From NCBI RefSeq assembly GCF_030269325.1, contig NZ_BSTD01000006.1:682001-746000 (forward strand): a DNA stretch of 64,000 bases. The letters run 5' to 3'. A model generated the notes under the pieces. The model worked only from the letters and a program-made list of their open reading frames with translations, was not told the origin of the DNA and ran no database searches. Made by a program: the position numbers and the translations under genes. This stretch comes from Amycolatopsis sp. NBRC 101858 (GTDB lineage: Bacteria > Actinomycetota > Actinomycetes > Mycobacteriales > Pseudonocardiaceae). Below are positions 50,298 to 58,941 of this stretch, piece by piece. The stretch's first letter is position 1. Each line of letters opens with the position of its first letter.

Positions 50298-51824
50298 ATG
50301 AGTCTCGTCGAAATCCTGCTGTACGCGGCGGGTGGGCTCATCGTCGTGCTGATCGTGGTCTTCGGGGTCCTGCGGCTGCTGTACAAGGTCGCCGAGCCGA
50401 ACGAAGCGCTGATCATCTCCGGGCTGGGCGTGCGGGTCGACCGCGCGGACACCGCGGACAGCCTGGGGTTCAAGATCATCACCGGCCGCGGGGTGAACGT
50501 CATCCCCGGCTTCCAGACCGCCCGACGGCTGTCGCTCGACACGCGCGGGGTCAACCTGCAGGTCTCGTGCGTGACCAAGCAGGGCCTGCCGGTCACCGTA
50601 CGGGCCGTCGTCATCTACAAGGTCGGCGACGACTTCGCCTCGATCGCCAACGCCGCCCGCCGGTTCCTGGACCAGCAGAAGGGCATGAACGACACGATCC
50701 ACGAGCTCTTCTCCGGGCACCTGCGCTCGATCGTGGGCGGGCTGACCATCGAGGAGATGATCCACAACCGGGACGCGCTGACCGGGGAGGTCCGCCAGTC
50801 CTCGGCGACGGAGATGATCAAGCTCGGGCTGATCGTGGACTCGCTGCAGATCCAGGAGATCGACGACGAGTCGGGCTACATCGTCAACCTCGGCAAGCCG
50901 CACGCCGCCGCGATCGCCGCGTCGGCCCGCATCGCCGAGGCGCGCAGCGACCAGGAGGCCGCCGAGGTCGAGCAGATGTCCGCGGCGAAGAAGGCGGCCG
51001 CGGTCCGCGAAAGCCAGATCCAGCAGGCCGGCTACCAGGCCGAGGTCGACCAGGCGCGGGCGAAGATGTCCCAGTCGGGTCCGCTGGCCGAGGCGACCGC
51101 GCGCCAGGAGGTCGTCGTCCAGGAGACCCGGGCGGCCGAGCTGGAAGCGGCGCTGGCCGAGCAGCGGCTGCAGTCGCAGGTGCGCAAGCCGGCCGACGCG
51201 AAGGCCTACGACACCCGGACCGCGGCCGACGCCGCCCGTGACGCTTCGATCGCCAAGGCGCAGGCCGAGGCGAAGGAGACCGAGCTGCGGGCCGCGGCGG
51301 ACGCGACCCGCGTGAAAACGGCCGCCGAGGCCGAGGCGCAGGCCACGAAGGCCCGTGCCGAGGCGATGGCGGGCGCGACCCGGGCGACCGGTGAAGCCGA
51401 GGCGGCCGCGGCCAAGGCCCGTGGTCTGGCCGACGCGGAAGCCGCGAAGGCGAAGGGTCTCGCCGAAGCGGAGTCGGCCCGGGCCAAGGGCCTGGCCGAA
51501 GCGGACGCCATCAAGGCGCGCGCCGCGGCACTGGCGGAGAACCAGGAAGCGGTCGTCGCGCAGCAGCTGGCCGAGCGCTGGCCGGAGATCGTCGAGGCGG
51601 GCGCGAGCGCGTTCGGCAACATCGACCACATGGTCGTGCTCAACGGCGCCGACGGCATGTCCGACATGTTCGCCAAGGCGCTGTCGCTCGGCGGAACCGG
51701 TGTCGGCCTGGCGCGGCAGCTCATGGACGCCATGGGCAAGCCGACCGACAAGGAGCTCGACGAGTCCGCGCGGCGCAACGGCGAACTCAAGCTGACCGAC
51801 CAGGAACTCAAGCTGAGCGACTGA
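50298..51824 (+). CDS. Flotillin-like SPFH protein
   Basis: A 508-residue membrane-scaffold protein. One N-terminal transmembrane or hairpin helix (ILLYAAGGLIVVLIVVFGVL) is followed by the SPFH/Band 7 domain (about residues 30-210: NEALIISGLGV, GVNVIPGFQTARRLSLD, GLTIEEMIHNRD). A long alanine/glutamate coiled coil follows (about 215-410) with heptad-like AEAxAAxAKGLA repeats. It is coupled with an NfeD-like protein and a cell-wall-sensing kinase, which suggests a membrane-domain role near the cell envelope; that link is inference. Confidence 0.88.
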   Translation: MSLVEILLYAAGGLIVVLIVVFGVLRLLYKVAEPNEALIISGLGVRVDRADTADSLGFKIITGRGVNVIPGFQTARRLSLDTRGVNLQVSCVTKQGLPVTVRAVVIYKVGDDFASIANAARRFLDQQKGMNDTIHELFSGHLRSIVGGLTIEEMIHNRDALTGEVRQSSATEMIKLGLIVDSLQIQEIDDESGYIVNLGKPHAAAIAASARIAEARSDQEAAEVEQMSAAKKAAAVRESQIQQAGYQAEVDQARAKMSQSGPLAEATARQEVVVQETRAAELEAALAEQRLQSQVRKPADAKAYDTRTAADAARDASIAKAQAEAKETELRAAADATRVKTAAEAEAQATKARAEAMAGATRATGEAEAAAAKARGLADAEAAKAKGLAEAESARAKGLAEADAIKARAAALAENQEAVVAQQLAERWPEIVEAGASAFGNIDHMVVLNGADGMSDMFAKALSLGGTGVGLARQLMDAMGKPTDKELDESARRNGELKLTDQELKLSD

Positions 51825-51960
51825 CCCGTCACGCTGTGTGCGGCCCCTGTGTCCCGGATCACGGGAGGCTGGGGCCGTACGCCCGTTCGGGGGCGGCAAT
51901 TCCCGGGCCGTTGTCCTACCGTGGGCGCATGGTGCCGGACAGCGGGTCGCGGGCCGCCCG

Positions 51961-52662
51961 ATGAGCTTCTTCACCGGCGGCCCCCGTGAGCGTCCCCTGT
52001 TCCCCGTGCCGGAGCAGGAGCTCTACGCGTTCAACGGCCGGCACTGGACCGATCCCCCGCGCGAGCACATCGTCCCGGCGATCCTGCCGCTGGCACAGCC
52101 GCTGGGCCGGTCCGAGCGCACGGTCGTGGCGCTGCGGGCCGTCGAGGTGTGGCCCCGGTCGCTCACGCTGCGCATCACGGTGTACTCCCGGGACAGCCTC
52201 GTCGACGACCCCGCCGAGGGCCTGATCGACCACCGGCGCAAGCCCGACTACAACGGCCTGCTCATCGGCGTCCTCTACGCCGACGGCAGCCGGGCGAGCT
52301 CCGAGACGATCTCGGTGCCGTCGGCGTCCGAGCCGGAAGAGCCGGTGCTGCGGGCGCAGTCCGTCGGCGGCACGCGCTTCGCCGTCGAGCACGAAGTGTT
52401 CCTGTGGCCGCTCCCGCCGGCCGGCCCGCTGAAGCTGGTCGTGCAGTGGACGGACCGGGAAATCGCCGAGACGCGCACGACGCTCGACGGCGGCGCGATC
52501 CGGGCCGCGGCGAAGGACGCCGCGGAGATCTGGCCGGGGCTGGGCAAGCGGCAGGTGAACGGCCTGCCGGTGCGCCGCGTCGGCAAGCAGGTGGCGCTCA
52601 CCCCCGAATGGGGGACGTCGGCGGTGCGGGCGGACGAACCCGGGTCCACCCCCGCGGAGTAA
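51961..52662 (+). CDS. Conserved hypothetical protein, beta-rich
   Basis: A 233-residue soluble protein that I do not recognise beyond a general actinobacterial hypothetical. The middle looks beta-sheet rich (VVALRAVEVWPRSLTLRITVYSRD, FAVEHEVFLWPLPPAGPLKLVVQW), with short charged tails. There is no signal peptide or membrane segment. It stands alone, 136 bases after the flotillin gene. Confidence 0.7.
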   Translation: MSFFTGGPRERPLFPVPEQELYAFNGRHWTDPPREHIVPAILPLAQPLGRSERTVVALRAVEVWPRSLTLRITVYSRDSLVDDPAEGLIDHRRKPDYNGLLIGVLYADGSRASSETISVPSASEPEEPVLRAQSVGGTRFAVEHEVFLWPLPPAGPLKLVVQWTDREIAETRTTLDGGAIRAAAKDAAEIWPGLGKRQVNGLPVRRVGKQVALTPEWGTSAVRADEPGSTPAE

Positions 52663-52788
52663 CGCGTTTCGTGATCTGTGACCCCGCGCACCGGCGCCCG
52701 GGGTATCTCGAATGGATGAACGGGGTGGGTAGTTAGCGTCGTGGAAACACTTCGACCACCCGGCCGTCATGTCGGGCTGGTGCAGTGG

Positions 52789-52838
52789 TGTAACCGGGGC
52801 TCCGCCCCGGGCCGGGGGCTCCGCCACCCGGACCCCCG
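52789..52838 (+). repeat. Palindromic repeat copy C, upstream of the wax ester synthase gene
   Basis: This intergenic copy of the element at 24413 and 25820 has hairpin CCGGGGC-TCC-GCCCCGG and ends GGACCCCCG. Its left edge lacks three bases present in the other copies. It ends 70 bases before the ATG at 52909. Confidence 0.8.
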
Positions 52839-52908
52839 CAAGACGCTGGTTCCCCTCACCTTCCGACGCACGTGGCCGTGCACACCCGCGAACCCGGAAA
52901 GGTCGCCC

Positions 52909-54222
52909 ATGGCAGGCTCCTCGCTCAGCGCCCTCGACGTCGCTTTCCTTTGCCTGGAAAGCGAAACCTCCCCGATGCACATGGGAGCGGTGGTCACCTT
53001 CACCGCCCGCCGCCCGGTGGACCCCGCCGCGCTGACGGCCTTGCTGGCCGAACGTGCCGCCCGGCTGCCGAAACTGCGTCAGCGAGCCCGCGCGGAGCTG
53101 TTCCCGCCGGGGTCGGCCAGCTGGACCGAGGACCCGGAGTTCGTTGCGGCGGACCACATCCACCACGTGACCTTGAGTTCGCTGTACGAACCGGACCCGC
53201 TGACCGCGTACGCGTCGCGGTGGATCGCCGAGCCGCTCGACACGTCCCGGCCGCTGTGGCACCTCACCCTCGTCACCGGCCTGCCGGACGGGAACTTCGC
53301 ACTGCTGCTCAAACTGCACCACGCGCTCACCGACGGTGCCGGTGCGTACGCGGTCGCGGCCGGCCTGCTCGACGGCGTCGAGCTGCCGGAGCGGATCCCG
53401 GCGGCGCGGCCCATCCCGGCACCGCGGTCCACTTTGGACACGGTGAAGGACGCGCTGGGCACGGTCTGGGACCAGGCGAACGAGACGGCCGGGATCGCTT
53501 CCTCCCTGGTGCGCGCCGCCCGGCCGCCGCTCTCGCCGGTGTCGGCGCCGACGTCGGCCGAACGCCGGCTGGGGTTCGTCCGGCTCCCGCTGACGGAGCT
53601 GCGCCAGGTGCGCAAGGCCCACGGCGGCACGACCAACGACGTCGTGCTGGCGGTGCTTTCCGGCGCACTGCGTGAATGGCTGGTCAATCGCGGCCACCGT
53701 GCCGACGGCCGCACGCTGCGCGCGCTGATCCCGGTGAGCGTGCGCGGCCGGGCGGCCGGCCAGCTCGGCGGCAACAAGCTGTCGGGGTACCTGTGCGACC
53801 TGCCGGTCGGCGAGGACGACCCGGTCGAGCGGCTGCGCGTGGTCCGCCGGGCGATGACCCGCAACAAGGCGGCGGGCCCGAGCCGCGGCGCGGGCGCGCT
53901 CCCGCTGCTGGCCGACCGCGTCCCGCCGCTGCTGCACCGGCTGGGCACGCGCAAGGCGGGGCTGGCCGCGCCGATGCTGTTCGACCTGGTGATCACGACG
54001 GTCCCGGTCCCCCCGGCCCGCCTGTCCCTCGGCGGCGCGCGGCTGGCGGAGGTCTACCCGTTCGTCCCGCTGGCCCCGCGCCACGCGGTCGGCATCGCGG
54101 TGGCGACGTACCGCGACTCGGTCCACATCGGACTGCAGGTCAACGGCGAGGCGGTCCCGGACGTCGGCTCCCTGCGGGACGCCGTGCTGAAGTCCGCGGA
54201 CCGCCTCCTCGACGCTTCCTAG
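52909..54222 (+). CDS. Wax ester synthase / diacylglycerol acyltransferase (WS/DGAT)
   Basis: A 437-residue acyltransferase for triacylglycerol or wax ester storage. The catalytic HHxxxDG motif is LHHALTDGAG (about residue 133). The N-terminus LSALDVAFLCLESETSPMHMGAV and the later NDVVLAVLSGALREWL and LGGNKLSGYLCDLP are family blocks. The ATG at 52909 follows GGAAAGG; the frame is open to a GTG at 52741, but that stretch holds a dispersed repeat. It is followed by 284 bases without a gene that contain the aroG terminator. Confidence 0.88.
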   Translation: MAGSSLSALDVAFLCLESETSPMHMGAVVTFTARRPVDPAALTALLAERAARLPKLRQRARAELFPPGSASWTEDPEFVAADHIHHVTLSSLYEPDPLTAYASRWIAEPLDTSRPLWHLTLVTGLPDGNFALLLKLHHALTDGAGAYAVAAGLLDGVELPERIPAARPIPAPRSTLDTVKDALGTVWDQANETAGIASSLVRAARPPLSPVSAPTSAERRLGFVRLPLTELRQVRKAHGGTTNDVVLAVLSGALREWLVNRGHRADGRTLRALIPVSVRGRAAGQLGGNKLSGYLCDLPVGEDDPVERLRVVRRAMTRNKAAGPSRGAGALPLLADRVPPLLHRLGTRKAGLAAPMLFDLVITTVPVPPARLSLGGARLAEVYPFVPLAPRHAVGIAVATYRDSVHIGLQVNGEAVPDVGSLRDAVLKSADRLLDAS

Positions 54223-54457
54223 CCCTGCTTAGGTCGCCTTCGTTCGTCACGGCGCGCGCGGGAGGCGCGCCGCCCGCACCTTTCCTGCTTGAGGCGTTCC
54301 TCGGGTTGCCGGTGAGTACGGCTGATCACGCAACTCAGCCGCCACCATGGGGCGTGTACGCGCTTGACTGTCGCGATCGGCGCGTTTGAGTGTCCGGTTG
54401 CCGGTCGTCGCCGACCAGATGGCCACGACTTCAATGCGTAAAACGCGGCCCCCACGA

Positions 54458-54486
54458 CCCTTCGGTGCGATGAACGCACCGAAGGG
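54458..54486 (-). terminator. Terminator hairpin of aroG
   Basis: A perfect 12-bp stem (CCCTTCGGTGCG / CGCACCGAAGGG) with a 5-nt loop lies 21 bases after the aroG stop on the minus strand. The rest of the 54223-54506 gap shows nothing else that I can name. Confidence 0.8.
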
Positions 54487-54506
54487 CACATCGGGACGCC
54501 CCGGGG

Positions 54507-55904
54507 TCAGCCGCGGAGCATCTCCGCTACCAAGAACGCCAGCTCCAGCGATTGCTGCGTGTTCAGGCGCGGGTCGCAGGCGGTCTCGTAGCGGCCGGAC
54601 AGGTCGACGTCCGAGATCTCCTGGGCGCCGCCCAGGCACTCCGTGACGTCCTCGCCCGTCAGCTCCACGTGGATGCCGCCCGGGTAGGTGCCCAGCTTGT
54701 TGTGGACCTCGAAGAAGCCCTGGACCTCGTCGACGATCCGGTCGAAGTGGCGGGTCTTGTAGCCGGTCGACGACTCGTGGGTGTTGCCGTGCATCGGGTC
54801 GCACTGCCAGATGACCTTGTGCCCGGACGCCTCGACCCGCTCGACGATGCCCGGCAGCACCTCGCGGACGTTGCCGTTGCCCATCCGCGCGATCAGCGTC
54901 AGCCGGCCCGGCTCGAAGCGCGGGTCGAGCCGCTCGACGTACTCGACGGCCTGGTCGGGCGTGGTCGTCGGGCCGATCTTCAGCCCGATCGGGTTGGCCA
55001 GCAGCTCGGCGAACGCGATGTGCGCGCCGTCCAGCTGGCGGGTCCGCTCGCCGACCCAGAGGAAGTGCGACGACAGGTTGTACAGCTTCGGGTTCGCCGC
55101 GTCGGCGTTGTCGAGGCGCAGCATCGAACGCTCGTAGTCGAGCAGCAGCGCTTCGTGGCTGGCGAAGATCTCGGTGGACTGCAGCGACGTGTCGGTCACC
55201 CCGCAGGCCGACATGAACCGCAGGCCGCGGTCGATCTCGTTGGCCAGCGCCTCGAAGCGCTGCGCCGCCGGCGACGCCGAGACGAAGTCCTTGTTCCAGT
55301 CGTGCACCTGGTGCAGGTCGGCCATGCCGGCGCCGGTGAGGGCGCGGACCAGGTTCATCGCCGCGCCCGCGTTCGCGTACGCGCGGATCATCCGGCCGGG
55401 GTCCGGCACGCGCAGCTCGGGCTTCGCGACCAGGGAGTTGATGATGTCGCCGCGGTACACCGGCAGGCCCAGCGCGTCCGTCGCGGCCGAGCGCGGCTTC
55501 GCGTACTGGCCGGCGATGCGCCCGACCTTGACCACCGGCAGGCTCGCGCCGTAGGTCAGCACGACCGCCATCTGCAGCAGCGTGCGCAGGTTGGCGCGGA
55601 TGTGCGGCTCGGTGTTGGACTCGAACGTCTCCGCGCAGTCACCGCCCTGCAGGAGGAAGGCCTCGCCGCGGGCGACCATCGCCAGCCGGCCCTTGAGGCG
55701 GTCGATCTCGGCCGGGACCGTGATCGGCGGCACGCTCTCCAGCACGCCGCGGACCCGGCGGGTCGCGTCCGGGTCGGGCCACTCCGGCTGTTGCGCGGCG
55801 GGCAGGGCCAGCGCCTTGTCGAGCCGCGCCCGCAGCTCGGGCGGCAGGGGCGGCAGCTCGGGCAGGGTGTCGACGGGGACGTCCACGGTCCAGTTCACGA
55901 ACAC
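54507..55904 (-). CDS. aroG: Class II DAHP synthase
   Basis: A 465-residue plant-type 3-deoxy-D-arabino-heptulosonate 7-phosphate synthase, first enzyme of the shikimate pathway. Motifs are FLLQGGDCAETF, GRIAGQYAKPRS, HFLWVGERTRQLDGAHI, NPIGLKIGP, IWQCDPMHGNT and GIHVELTGEDVTECLGG. The start is a GTG. The neighbourhood of pknL and aroG matches M. tuberculosis Rv2176-Rv2178c, where AroG is feedback controlled and partners with chorismate mutase. Confidence 0.96.
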   Translation of the reverse strand: MFVNWTVDVPVDTLPELPPLPPELRARLDKALALPAAQQPEWPDPDATRRVRGVLESVPPITVPAEIDRLKGRLAMVARGEAFLLQGGDCAETFESNTEPHIRANLRTLLQMAVVLTYGASLPVVKVGRIAGQYAKPRSAATDALGLPVYRGDIINSLVAKPELRVPDPGRMIRAYANAGAAMNLVRALTGAGMADLHQVHDWNKDFVSASPAAQRFEALANEIDRGLRFMSACGVTDTSLQSTEIFASHEALLLDYERSMLRLDNADAANPKLYNLSSHFLWVGERTRQLDGAHIAFAELLANPIGLKIGPTTTPDQAVEYVERLDPRFEPGRLTLIARMGNGNVREVLPGIVERVEASGHKVIWQCDPMHGNTHESSTGYKTRHFDRIVDEVQGFFEVHNKLGTYPGGIHVELTGEDVTECLGGAQEISDVDLSGRYETACDPRLNTQQSLELAFLVAEMLRG

Positions 55905-56070
55905 CAGGATAGGGTTCCCGCCCCGCTCGGCTTCGCCCGGTTCGCCACCGGACTGGCAGATCCCTCGACATGGACCCCCCGACCGCCCGCCGAGCTGGGA
56001 ACTCGCGCCTCGCGGCCGGCCGGAGTCCGCACGGCGGGAGAACCACGTCCCCCGCCGCGCGGGCCGCGGT

Positions 56071-56379
56071 TCAGCAGGGACGGCCGGACGTGAACGTCGC
56101 CCCCACGTTCACGCGGGAGAACGCCGGCACCCGCAGCAGGGCGCCGGTGTACTTCTCACCGGTGAACAGGCACCACGTGTTCTGACTGCCGTTCTGTTCG
56201 GCGACCGCGGTGAACGGCGGCGTTATCGACGGCGTCGGCACCGACAGGCAGAGAGAATTGGTGAACCCCACCAGGACGAGACTTTCCGGAATGCACGCCG
56301 TGGTCCGCGCGGACGCGGCCGGCGCGGTCAGCAGCATCGTGGCCAGCGCGGACACGGCGAACAGCACCATTCTTTTCAT
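56071..56379 (-). CDS. Small secreted protein, peptidase inhibitor I36-like
   Basis: A 102-residue exported protein. A signal peptide (MKRMVLFAVSALATMLLTAPAASA) is followed by a mature domain with four cysteines, ending CLFTGEKYTGALLRVPAFSRVNVG then SGRPC. The tail resembles the crystallin-like fold of Streptomyces metalloproteinase inhibitor (family I36), which is a weak call. The ATG at 56379 follows GAGGGA; an ATG at 56394 is in frame but lies before that site. Confidence 0.7.
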   Translation of the reverse strand: MKRMVLFAVSALATMLLTAPAASARTTACIPESLVLVGFTNSLCLSVPTPSITPPFTAVAEQNGSQNTWCLFTGEKYTGALLRVPAFSRVNVGATFTSGRPC

Positions 56380-56421
56380 GATTCTTTCCCTCATTTCCCC
56401 AGCGAGGGGGAAACGGCCCCC

Positions 56422-57813
56422 TCACCGACCAGATTGGCAGTGACCGTCCACCGCGGGGAAGACCCCGTCACGCAGATAGCCCAGCACCGCGGCGTTCCCG
56501 CAAGCGTTTTCCCGCGTGAAGACGCCGTGGCCGCCCGCGTCGACGGTCACCATCCGCGCCCGGTTTCCGAACGCCGCTCGCGTTTCGCGTGCTCCGGACA
56601 GCGGGGTCGCCGGGTCGCGCAGGTTCTGCACCAGCAGGACGTTCGCCGGCCCGGGGCCGCCGACGCGCACCGGCGCTTCGGTGCGCTCGACGGGCCAGGA
56701 CGCGCACGGGTTCACGTTCGCCGCGGCCGGGCCGAACATCGGGTGGCGCACCCGTTCGCGCTCGACCGCGCGCCGGTAGTAACCGATCCGCTCGGGCCAG
56801 TCGGAGTCGTTGCAGATCACCTGCAGTTGCAGCGACGCGCGGGTGTCGCCGCCGAGCGGCCCCGCCGCGACGCGCGCGGTGCCCGCCCACTCGGCGGCGA
56901 GGGCGGGAAAGGACGCGTCGTCGTAGAGCCCGTTCCACGTGTCCGAACGGAACTCCGGACCCCGGGTCGCGGCCAGTTCGAAGAACTTCGCCGACACCGC
57001 CGCCGGGGTCCGCCCCAGGTGGTAGAGGTCGTCGCGAGCGGCGGCCCACGCGGCGAAGTCCGGGAACCGGTCGTCGAAGCCCTCGGCGAAGCGCTGGTTG
57101 GCGCGGACGTCGAGGCCGCGCGGGCCGAGGACGCTGTCGAGCACGATCCGGTCGCCGCGGGCGGGGAACATCGACGCGTAGGCGGCACCGAGGTAGCTGC
57201 CGTAGGAGAGCCCGTAGTAGGAGATCTTCCGCTCCCCCAGCGCTTCCCGGATGCGGTCGAGGTCGCGCGCGGTGTTCGCGGTCGTCATGTGCGGCAGCAG
57301 GTCCGCCGTTGCCGCCTCGCCGCACTGCTTCGCGACTACACGCGCTTTCGCCGCGGTGGCCACGACGTCACGCGGGCCGTCCGCGTAGGGGCCGAGCACG
57401 GCGCCACGCTGCTCGGGCGTCAGATCGCAGGTCACCGGGGTGCTGTAGCCGGTGCCGCGCGGGTCGAAGCCGATGACGTCGTAGGCGTCCGGCAGGCCGG
57501 ATCCGCCCATCCGCTGCAACAGCTGAGCGGGCATCGCGAGCCCCGGGCTGCCCGGGCCGCCGGGGTTCATCAGCAGCACGCCGCGGCGCTTGCCCGGGGT
57601 GCCGGCGTGCCGGGAGAGGGTCAGCTCGATGGTGCGCCCCGGATGCGCGTAGTCGAGCGGCACGCGCAGTCTCGCGCATTCGAGCCCGGCCGTGGGCGAC
57701 GGCGACATGCCGTAGTCCGGGCAGGGCGCCGTCCACTCGAGACGAGTGGACGCGTCCGCCGGCGGCGTGGCGAGCAAGGGCAGGAAAGCCAGGAGTACCA
57801 ACGCTTTTCGCAT
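56422..57813 (-). CDS. Secreted alpha/beta hydrolase (tripeptidyl aminopeptidase-like)
   Basis: A 463-residue exported serine hydrolase. A signal peptide (MRKALVLLAFLPLLATPPADA) precedes the hydrolase core: oxyanion segment MNPGGPGSPG (about residue 83), DPRGTGYS, nucleophile GLSYGS (Ser203), and a C-terminal TAP-like domain with NLRDPATPL and the histidine in DAGGHGVF. It resembles the SCO7095/TAP family that removes tripeptides from secreted proteins. It precedes the small inhibitor-like gene on the same strand, 42 bases apart, which could be a protease-inhibitor pair; that is inference. Confidence 0.87.
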   Translation of the reverse strand: MRKALVLLAFLPLLATPPADASTRLEWTAPCPDYGMSPSPTAGLECARLRVPLDYAHPGRTIELTLSRHAGTPGKRRGVLLMNPGGPGSPGLAMPAQLLQRMGGSGLPDAYDVIGFDPRGTGYSTPVTCDLTPEQRGAVLGPYADGPRDVVATAAKARVVAKQCGEAATADLLPHMTTANTARDLDRIREALGERKISYYGLSYGSYLGAAYASMFPARGDRIVLDSVLGPRGLDVRANQRFAEGFDDRFPDFAAWAAARDDLYHLGRTPAAVSAKFFELAATRGPEFRSDTWNGLYDDASFPALAAEWAGTARVAAGPLGGDTRASLQLQVICNDSDWPERIGYYRRAVERERVRHPMFGPAAANVNPCASWPVERTEAPVRVGGPGPANVLLVQNLRDPATPLSGARETRAAFGNRARMVTVDAGGHGVFTRENACGNAAVLGYLRDGVFPAVDGHCQSGR

Positions 57814-57894
57814 GCTCCGAGCGTGGCCCGGCGGTCGCGCGGAGACGTCAGCCCGGGGGACGGAACCCGACGTCCTCCCCCGGGCTGACGCGGG

Positions 57895-58791
57895 TCACGC
57901 GGCTTGCGCGCGGTTGTACAGGTTCTGCGCGTCGGTGCCGAAGTACGGCCCGAACATGTACCCGGGCAGGAAGGTGTAGCCGAAGCTGTTCACCGAGGCC
58001 TGGACGCCGGAGCCGGTGCCTTCGTTGAACGACAGGAACCACGGCCCGCCGCTCGAGCCGCCGGTCATGGTGCAGTTCATGGCGTGGTCCTTGGTCAGCA
58101 GGAAGTCGGTGAACGTGCTGCCGCTGCAGTAGATCAGCTTCGTGCCGTCGTAGGGCGCCGCGGCCGGGTAGCCGAAGGTGTACATGCTCTGGTTCTTCGG
58201 CTGGTTGAAGGCGATGCTCTGCGCGCCGACAACGTCGGTGAGCCGCTGCCCGTTGAGTGGGTTCACGACGGCCATGCCGACGTCGTAGTTCATGTCCTCA
58301 CTGGCTTCCCACTGCGGAGTCGTCAGCGTGGACTTGGCCGCCCACTGGCCGTAGGGCGCGTTGCCGTTGGTGTAGCCGGGTACGAAGGTCCACTGCGTGT
58401 GCCAGGTGCCCTGGTACTTGACGCAGTGCCCGGCGGTGACGACGACGCTGCCGTTGGTGCTCGTGACGGCGTCACCGGAGCAGGAGGCGTTCTGGCCGTT
58501 GAAGACGAAGAACACGCGCCCGGCGGTGTGGGTGACCTGGCCGCCGCCGGTCCAGGCGCCACCGCCGTTGGGGATGCTCCGGATGACGGCGCTCTTCCCG
58601 CGCGCCACGTCCTTCGGCGTGAACGCGGGCGCCTTGACGAGGTTGTCCATCGGGATGGCCGCCCGCATGGCATCGGGCGTCCAGAAGGGCTTCGGCGCGG
58701 CCTGGGCGGGCATGCCGACCAGGGCGAACGCGAGGGAGAGGACCGCGGTGACGACCGCGGTCCGGATAGCCGTGTGCTTCAAGACGCCCAC
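57895..58791 (-). CDS. Secreted trypsin-like serine protease
   Basis: A 298-residue exported protease. A signal peptide (to about residue 31, ending MPAQA) is followed by a short pro-region and a chymotrypsin-fold domain. The triad is His122 (TAGHC), Asp170 (NYDVG) and Ser247 (GSSGGP). It resembles V8/glutamyl-endopeptidase-like actinobacterial proteases. Four or more cysteines are present (SCSGD, GHC, YCSG, MNCT). The gene stands between the gltBD terminator and the secreted hydrolase on the same strand. Confidence 0.88.
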   Translation of the reverse strand: MGVLKHTAIRTAVVTAVLSLAFALVGMPAQAAPKPFWTPDAMRAAIPMDNLVKAPAFTPKDVARGKSAVIRSIPNGGGAWTGGGQVTHTAGRVFFVFNGQNASCSGDAVTSTNGSVVVTAGHCVKYQGTWHTQWTFVPGYTNGNAPYGQWAAKSTLTTPQWEASEDMNYDVGMAVVNPLNGQRLTDVVGAQSIAFNQPKNQSMYTFGYPAAAPYDGTKLIYCSGSTFTDFLLTKDHAMNCTMTGGSSGGPWFLSFNEGTGSGVQASVNSFGYTFLPGYMFGPYFGTDAQNLYNRAQAA

Positions 58792-58899
58792 CTTCCGCCG
58801 AGGTGAATTGCCGCGAAACCGGCACAGTTACTCGAAAGTAGTTGTCCGTGTACGCAGAGCACAGCCACCGTTCGGCGTAATGGGTCGAAACGGTCGAAA

Positions 58900-58924
58900 G
58901 CCCCCTCGCCAGTGGCGAGGGGGC
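58900..58924 (-). terminator. Terminator hairpin of the gltBD operon
   Basis: A perfect 11-bp stem (GCCCCCTCGCC / GGCGAGGGGGC) with a 3-nt loop lies 18 bases after the gltD stop and runs into TTTCG on the minus strand. Just beyond it GGTCGAAA occurs twice. Confidence 0.85.
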
Positions 58925-58941
58925 CTCCGAAGAACCGAAGA

